From contig JBCCXD010000005.1 of NCBI GenBank assembly GCA_039192165.1, positions 256,436-320,435 on the forward strand: DNA of 64,000 bases. The letters are read 5' to 3'. The notes below the pieces were generated by a model. The model saw only the letters and a program-made list of their open reading frames with translations. It was not told the origin of the DNA and ran no database searches. Positions 61,289-64,000 of the stretch are shown here, piece by piece (the stretch's first letter is position 1; each line of letters begins with the position of its first letter). The position numbers were made by a program, and so were the translations under genes. The DNA comes from Dinoroseobacter sp039192165. Its GTDB lineage: Bacteria > Pseudomonadota > Alphaproteobacteria > Rhodobacterales > Rhodobacteraceae.

Positions 61289-61981
61289 TCAATCCCGGAA
61301 GCGGTACCGATGAAGGCCCGCGCCCTCTCGCCGCAGCCAAGCACGGGGTATATCGTAGCCTGGGCACAATCGTCGGACGGTCTGCCAAAACGCCGGGGAA
61401 TGGTTCATCTCGGCCAGGTGAGCGACCTCGTGGGCAACCACGTAGTCAAGAACGTCCGGCGGCGCCATGATAAGTCGCCAGGAGTACATGAGACGACCAT
61501 TCGAAGAACACGATCCCCAGCGCGAGCGCGTGTCTCGCAGCGCAAGCGCCGAGTAGGACCTGCCGAGCGTTCTGGCATGTAAACGGCTCGTCTCCTCCAG
61601 ACGCTCGCGCGCAAGCGCCTTGAGCAGCATCTCCACGTGCACGCCCGGCGCGGGGGCTTTTCTTGGTATTTCGATCAGGTCACCTGCCAGTTCACCGCGG
61701 CGCGTCTCTGTCGACACAACGCGGGCCAGCCGACCCTCAACGGGAAGCTGCGAGCCAAACCCAATCCGTTCTGCCGGCACATGCTTTTCCAGTTGGGACC
61801 TAATCCATGCAGTCTGCGTCTCAATAAAAGTGACGGCATCGGCCCAGGCTGCCCGTGGTGGCATACTGAGTGTCACGCGACCGTCGAGTCGAGAGACACG
61901 TAGAGTGAACCGCTTAGCCCGCGCTGACTTGCGCACCTGGACCCGTGCTGGCGGCGTGCCTTGCAGTTCGATCTCGGTCAT
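61289..61981 (-). CDS. YgjP-like (DUF45) M48-type metallopeptidase
   Basis: Soluble zinc protein of 230 residues of the YgjP/WLM family, function poorly known. The zinc motif HEVAH (AHEVAHLAEMNHSPAFW) and the preceding SRWGSCSSNGRLMYSWRLIMAPPDVLDYVV are hallmarks. The N-terminal half (PARVQVRKSARAKRFTLRVSRLDGRVTLSMP) is the family's beta-strand start. ATG 61981 has GGAGAAGAAG upstream; another ATG at 62023 is possible. It is divergent from the TIGR02300 gene. Confidence 0.9.
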   Translation of the reverse strand: MTEIELQGTPPARVQVRKSARAKRFTLRVSRLDGRVTLSMPPRAAWADAVTFIETQTAWIRSQLEKHVPAERIGFGSQLPVEGRLARVVSTETRRGELAGDLIEIPRKAPAPGVHVEMLLKALARERLEETSRLHARTLGRSYSALALRDTRSRWGSCSSNGRLMYSWRLIMAPPDVLDYVVAHEVAHLAEMNHSPAFWQTVRRLCPGYDIPRAWLRREGAGLHRYRFRD

Positions 61982-62087
61982 TTGGCTTCTTCTCCGGATT
62001 TGCCTCTGAAAAGGCTTTGACATGCTCTTGTCATTGTGGCAACCGACGCCGATCTTGAGCGCCAAGCCCAAGCGAGAGGATGTCTGA

Positions 62088-62423
62088 ATGCCCAAAGAAG
62101 AATGGGGCGTAAAACGCCTGTGCCCCACAACCGGCAAACGGTTTTATGATATGAATCGATCACCGATCGTGAGCCCGTACACCGGCGAAGTCGTTGAGAT
62201 TGAAACCGGCCGTAAATCTGCAGCTTCGCTGACGCAATCGGCGAAAGCAGCCAAAGCAGCCGCAAAGGAAGACCAGACCGAGGACGATGAAGTTATCATC
62301 GACGAGGAGGAAGATGCGGCTGATGTCGATCTCGGAGACGACGTGCTCGATGATGAGGACGACAACGACAACGTTTCGCTTGACGAACTCGCGGATGTTG
62401 CCAGCAAAGACGAAGACGACTGA
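62088..62423 (+). CDS. TIGR02300 family protein (FYDLN acid domain)
   Basis: A 111-residue protein. The first 30 residues (EEWGVKRLCPTTGKRFYDMNRSPIVSPYTGE) carry the FYD(L/M)N and YTGE motifs of the family, with a Cys that may form part of a metal site. The rest is mostly Asp/Glu and low in complexity. Such proteins are found throughout Alphaproteobacteria and have no assigned role. Confidence 0.9.
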   Translation: MPKEEWGVKRLCPTTGKRFYDMNRSPIVSPYTGEVVEIETGRKSAASLTQSAKAAKAAAKEDQTEDDEVIIDEEEDAADVDLGDDVLDDEDDNDNVSLDELADVASKDEDD

Positions 62424-62434
62424 AGTTGAACATC

Positions 62435-62471
62435 GCACAGGGGGCGCAGATTATTCTTGCATCCCCTGTGC
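62435..62471 (+). terminator. Hairpin after the TIGR02300 gene
   Basis: Nine-base arms (GCACAGGGG / CCCCTGTGC) with a 19-base loop lie 12 bases after the stop and 28 bases before tRNA-Ala. It lacks a T-run, so it is a terminator only by position. Confidence 0.4.
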
Positions 62472-62498
62472 CCCTTGCCTAAACACCGCGGGCAGATC

Positions 62499-62574
<76 letters not shown>

Positions 62575-63239
62575 AAACCTCACTCCATCTCATTGAAATG
62601 GAACAGAAATTAGTAAATGCTAATTTCCGTTCCGCCGGTTTTGCCACCAGCTGTTGGTTCTCGGGTGGATAGAAACCAATGCGAAGCGCCGAAGGTTTGC
62701 CCACTCGCGAGGTAATAGCTCAGCACATTGTCGAGATCGAAGTCCCGATAGGCGACGCCAACAATCGGCTTCAAGCGCAAAAAAGACGTGATGCTGGAAT
62801 TCGAACGGACGCGTATCGAAAGCAACTGGTCCGCCTCGAAAGTGTGCTCGCTCGATGCGCCTATTGCACGACCTCTCCACCACAAACGGCTTCGACCTCG
62901 CAGAACCTGTTCAGTTGGAGTTGTACTGGCTGACGTCGAATGGCCTGCAAGCCATGTTTGCTTCAGAGGCTGCCTGCAACCGTGTTGGGAAGCTAGCCTC
63001 CCACAAGGCTGTCTAAGCAAGTGTTTCTCTTGAAATGTATGGGGCGTGCTGCGGCGCGTCCTGTTTTACTTCAATGGCACCGTCACAATTTCATGGAACT
63101 ACAGAAACGCTGTGAACGGTGTGGTAAACACTCGCGCATTGGTCCCGAAATTGCGCGTCGGTGTGAACGAATGATTTAATGAGTTAAATTGCGTGTTTAT
63201 GGGGTAAATGGCCTCACTGCCTTTCGGTAAAAATCACGG
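62575..63239. other. 665 bases after tRNA-Ala without a convincing gene
   Basis: Open frames on both strands (for example 62610-63020 minus) have no recognisable protein, poor starts and no ribosome-binding sites. The stretch holds the hairpin at 62600-62633. It may contain decayed sequence between the tRNA and the A+T-rich unit. Confidence 0.55.
62600..62633. repeat. 14-base inverted repeat downstream of tRNA-Ala
   Basis: Arms GGAACAGAAATTAG and CTAATTTCCGTTCC pair at 13 of 14 positions with a 6-base loop (TAAATG). It lies 26 bases after the tRNA. It could end the tRNA transcript or be a remnant of an inserted element; no T-run follows. Confidence 0.6.
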
Positions 63240-63428
63240 CTAGCAGTGTACTAATTCTCCAGGAAGGTCAATTACTCCATCTGGTCCCTTAGGGCTGGCG
63301 TCCACATGTACACCAATTTCACCTGTCCGCGAATCAAGAATGCTAAGACCGACATGTCCATATCCAAAGTTAATGCTCTCGTTCGGAACATACCACGAGT
63401 GTAGTTGAATATAAAAATAATCACTCAT
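63240..63428 (-). CDS. Small hypothetical protein with GHVGL motif
   Basis: A 62-residue protein, not recognised. The only suggestive part is NFGYGHVGLSILDSRTGEIGVH; an H-x-G motif followed by beta strands is how permuted papain-like (YiiX/LRAT-like) proteins begin, but the catalytic Cys part of such a fold is absent, so this would be a fragment. It overlaps the end of the upstream gene by eight bases and should be co-translated with it. Codon use is A+T-rich, unlike most of the window. Confidence 0.45.
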   Translation of the reverse strand: MSDYFYIQLHSWYVPNESINFGYGHVGLSILDSRTGEIGVHVDASPKGPDGVIDLPGELVHC

Positions 63429-63984
63429 TTCTTCTTATCCCGAATTTTCTACATGCTTCCATAGAGATAGTCACAGATAAATAATTCGTGAAGAGCGTTC
63501 CATTTGGGAACAAAACGCCTTCGAATGCCAATGCATCCCGGAAATTATCAGCATCGAGGCTCTCTGAGTTGCCTGATCGCACGATGATACTCGACAGACT
63601 ACCCCCAGTTAGTGTTGAAAGAACATCAGCGCTTGGAAGAGCTTCACGCATTACACTCGGATAATCGTTCTGCATTTCTTCTATAAAGCCAGAGGAAACT
63701 CTGAACCTTGCCTCCACACTTACTTCCGGAGTAATGCAGCTCCTACTGCTTACAAAATCCATTATTAAGTTGCGCTCGTCGAAATTTGGATTTTCTCGAG
63801 AAGGTGGAACATGAACTATGCTCGTCTCAATATGCTCTAGAGAATGGCAAAACGTACTATTTTCAAGATCTATGCATTCGGCCTTAGAGCTGGAGCTAAG
63901 AGCGTCAGACATAGCAAAGGGAGAAAACAGAAAAGCTAACGAAGTACATAGTTTCCAGACCAAAGAGGGTGAAAAATTTCTCAT
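63421..63984 (-). CDS. Hypothetical exported protein
   Basis: A 187-residue protein with a probable signal peptide (MRNFSPSLVWKLCTSLAFLFSPFAMSDA, cleavage near 26-28). The mature part has four Cys (AECIDLENSTFC, SRSCITPE, ACRKFG), which could form two disulfides, and no domain is recognised. It is the first gene of a two-gene A+T-rich unit next to tRNA-Ala and starts 16 bases from the window edge. Signs of transfer are base composition and location; function is unknown. Confidence 0.55.
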   Translation of the reverse strand: MRNFSPSLVWKLCTSLAFLFSPFAMSDALSSSSKAECIDLENSTFCHSLEHIETSIVHVPPSRENPNFDERNLIMDFVSSRSCITPEVSVEARFRVSSGFIEEMQNDYPSVMREALPSADVLSTLTGGSLSSIIVRSGNSESLDADNFRDALAFEGVLFPNGTLFTNYLSVTISMEACRKFGIRRNE

Positions 63985-64000
63985 TTCTTCAAGCCTGAAA

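Noticed and set aside
62610..63020. Minus-strand frame of 136 codons after tRNA-Ala
   Set aside because: No ribosome-binding site, no recognisable domain and mixed composition; kept only as gap description.

Overview
The window reads as a chromosomal stretch of an alphaproteobacterium of the order Rhodobacterales, probably the Roseobacter group. The basis is gene content and order: short HisG with HisZ, an adenosylcobalamin-dependent ribonucleotide reductase, DUF1489, DUF2125 and TIGR02300 proteins, SlyX beside dnaE, an RpoHII-type sigma factor, TAXI-TRAP transport, and generally G+C-rich, tightly packed genes with 1-, 4- and 8-base overlaps. No complete mobile element and no CRISPR array were seen.

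Layout. 1-1.6 kb: atpH and the start of atpA (cut by the left edge). 1.9-8.8 kb: a methyltransferase, clpA with a strong terminator, and a MotA/MotB-like pair whose MotB-like subunit carries a long periplasmic coiled coil. 8.8-21.5 kb: housekeeping genes, including gamma-glutamylcyclotransferase, DUF2125, extensin-like, tyrC-hisC, rpsD, nrdJ (with tandem NrdR-like boxes), DUF1489, hisS-hisZ-hisG-panC and slyX. 21.6-25.3 kb: a long inverted repeat, then dnaE. 25.5-34.9 kb: a purine unit, xdhABC joined to a BMP-family ABC importer, ended by a terminator. 35-43.4 kb: a DUF2892 gene, panB, a dimethylglycine/sarcosine dehydrogenase-like enzyme, a Hint-domain protein, a 2-hydroxyacid dehydrogenase, an SH3 protein and an M3 peptidase.

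43.5-54.5 kb is the most accessory-looking region. A GntR regulator sits between two divergent arms. The left arm has an FAH-family hydrolase, a TAXI-TRAP transporter, a cupin and a polysaccharide-lyase-like secreted protein. The right arm has a second FAH-family enzyme, a NitT/TauT-type ABC importer and an Ldh-family dehydrogenase. It looks like a catabolic locus with two uptake systems; the substrate cannot be read from the sequence. Several palindromes in its promoter regions are candidate operators.

54.6-62.6 kb returns to core genes: a membrane-anchored ThiF/MoeB protein, dut, coaBC, rpoHII (with a close match to an RpoE-type promoter), cobU with a histidine phosphatase, a GST, a second GntR regulator, a YgjP-like metallopeptidase, a TIGR02300 protein and tRNA-Ala(GGC). 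After the tRNA comes about 0.7 kb without a convincing gene, then an A+T-rich two-gene unit of unknown function. This arrangement is typical of the edge of an integrated island.
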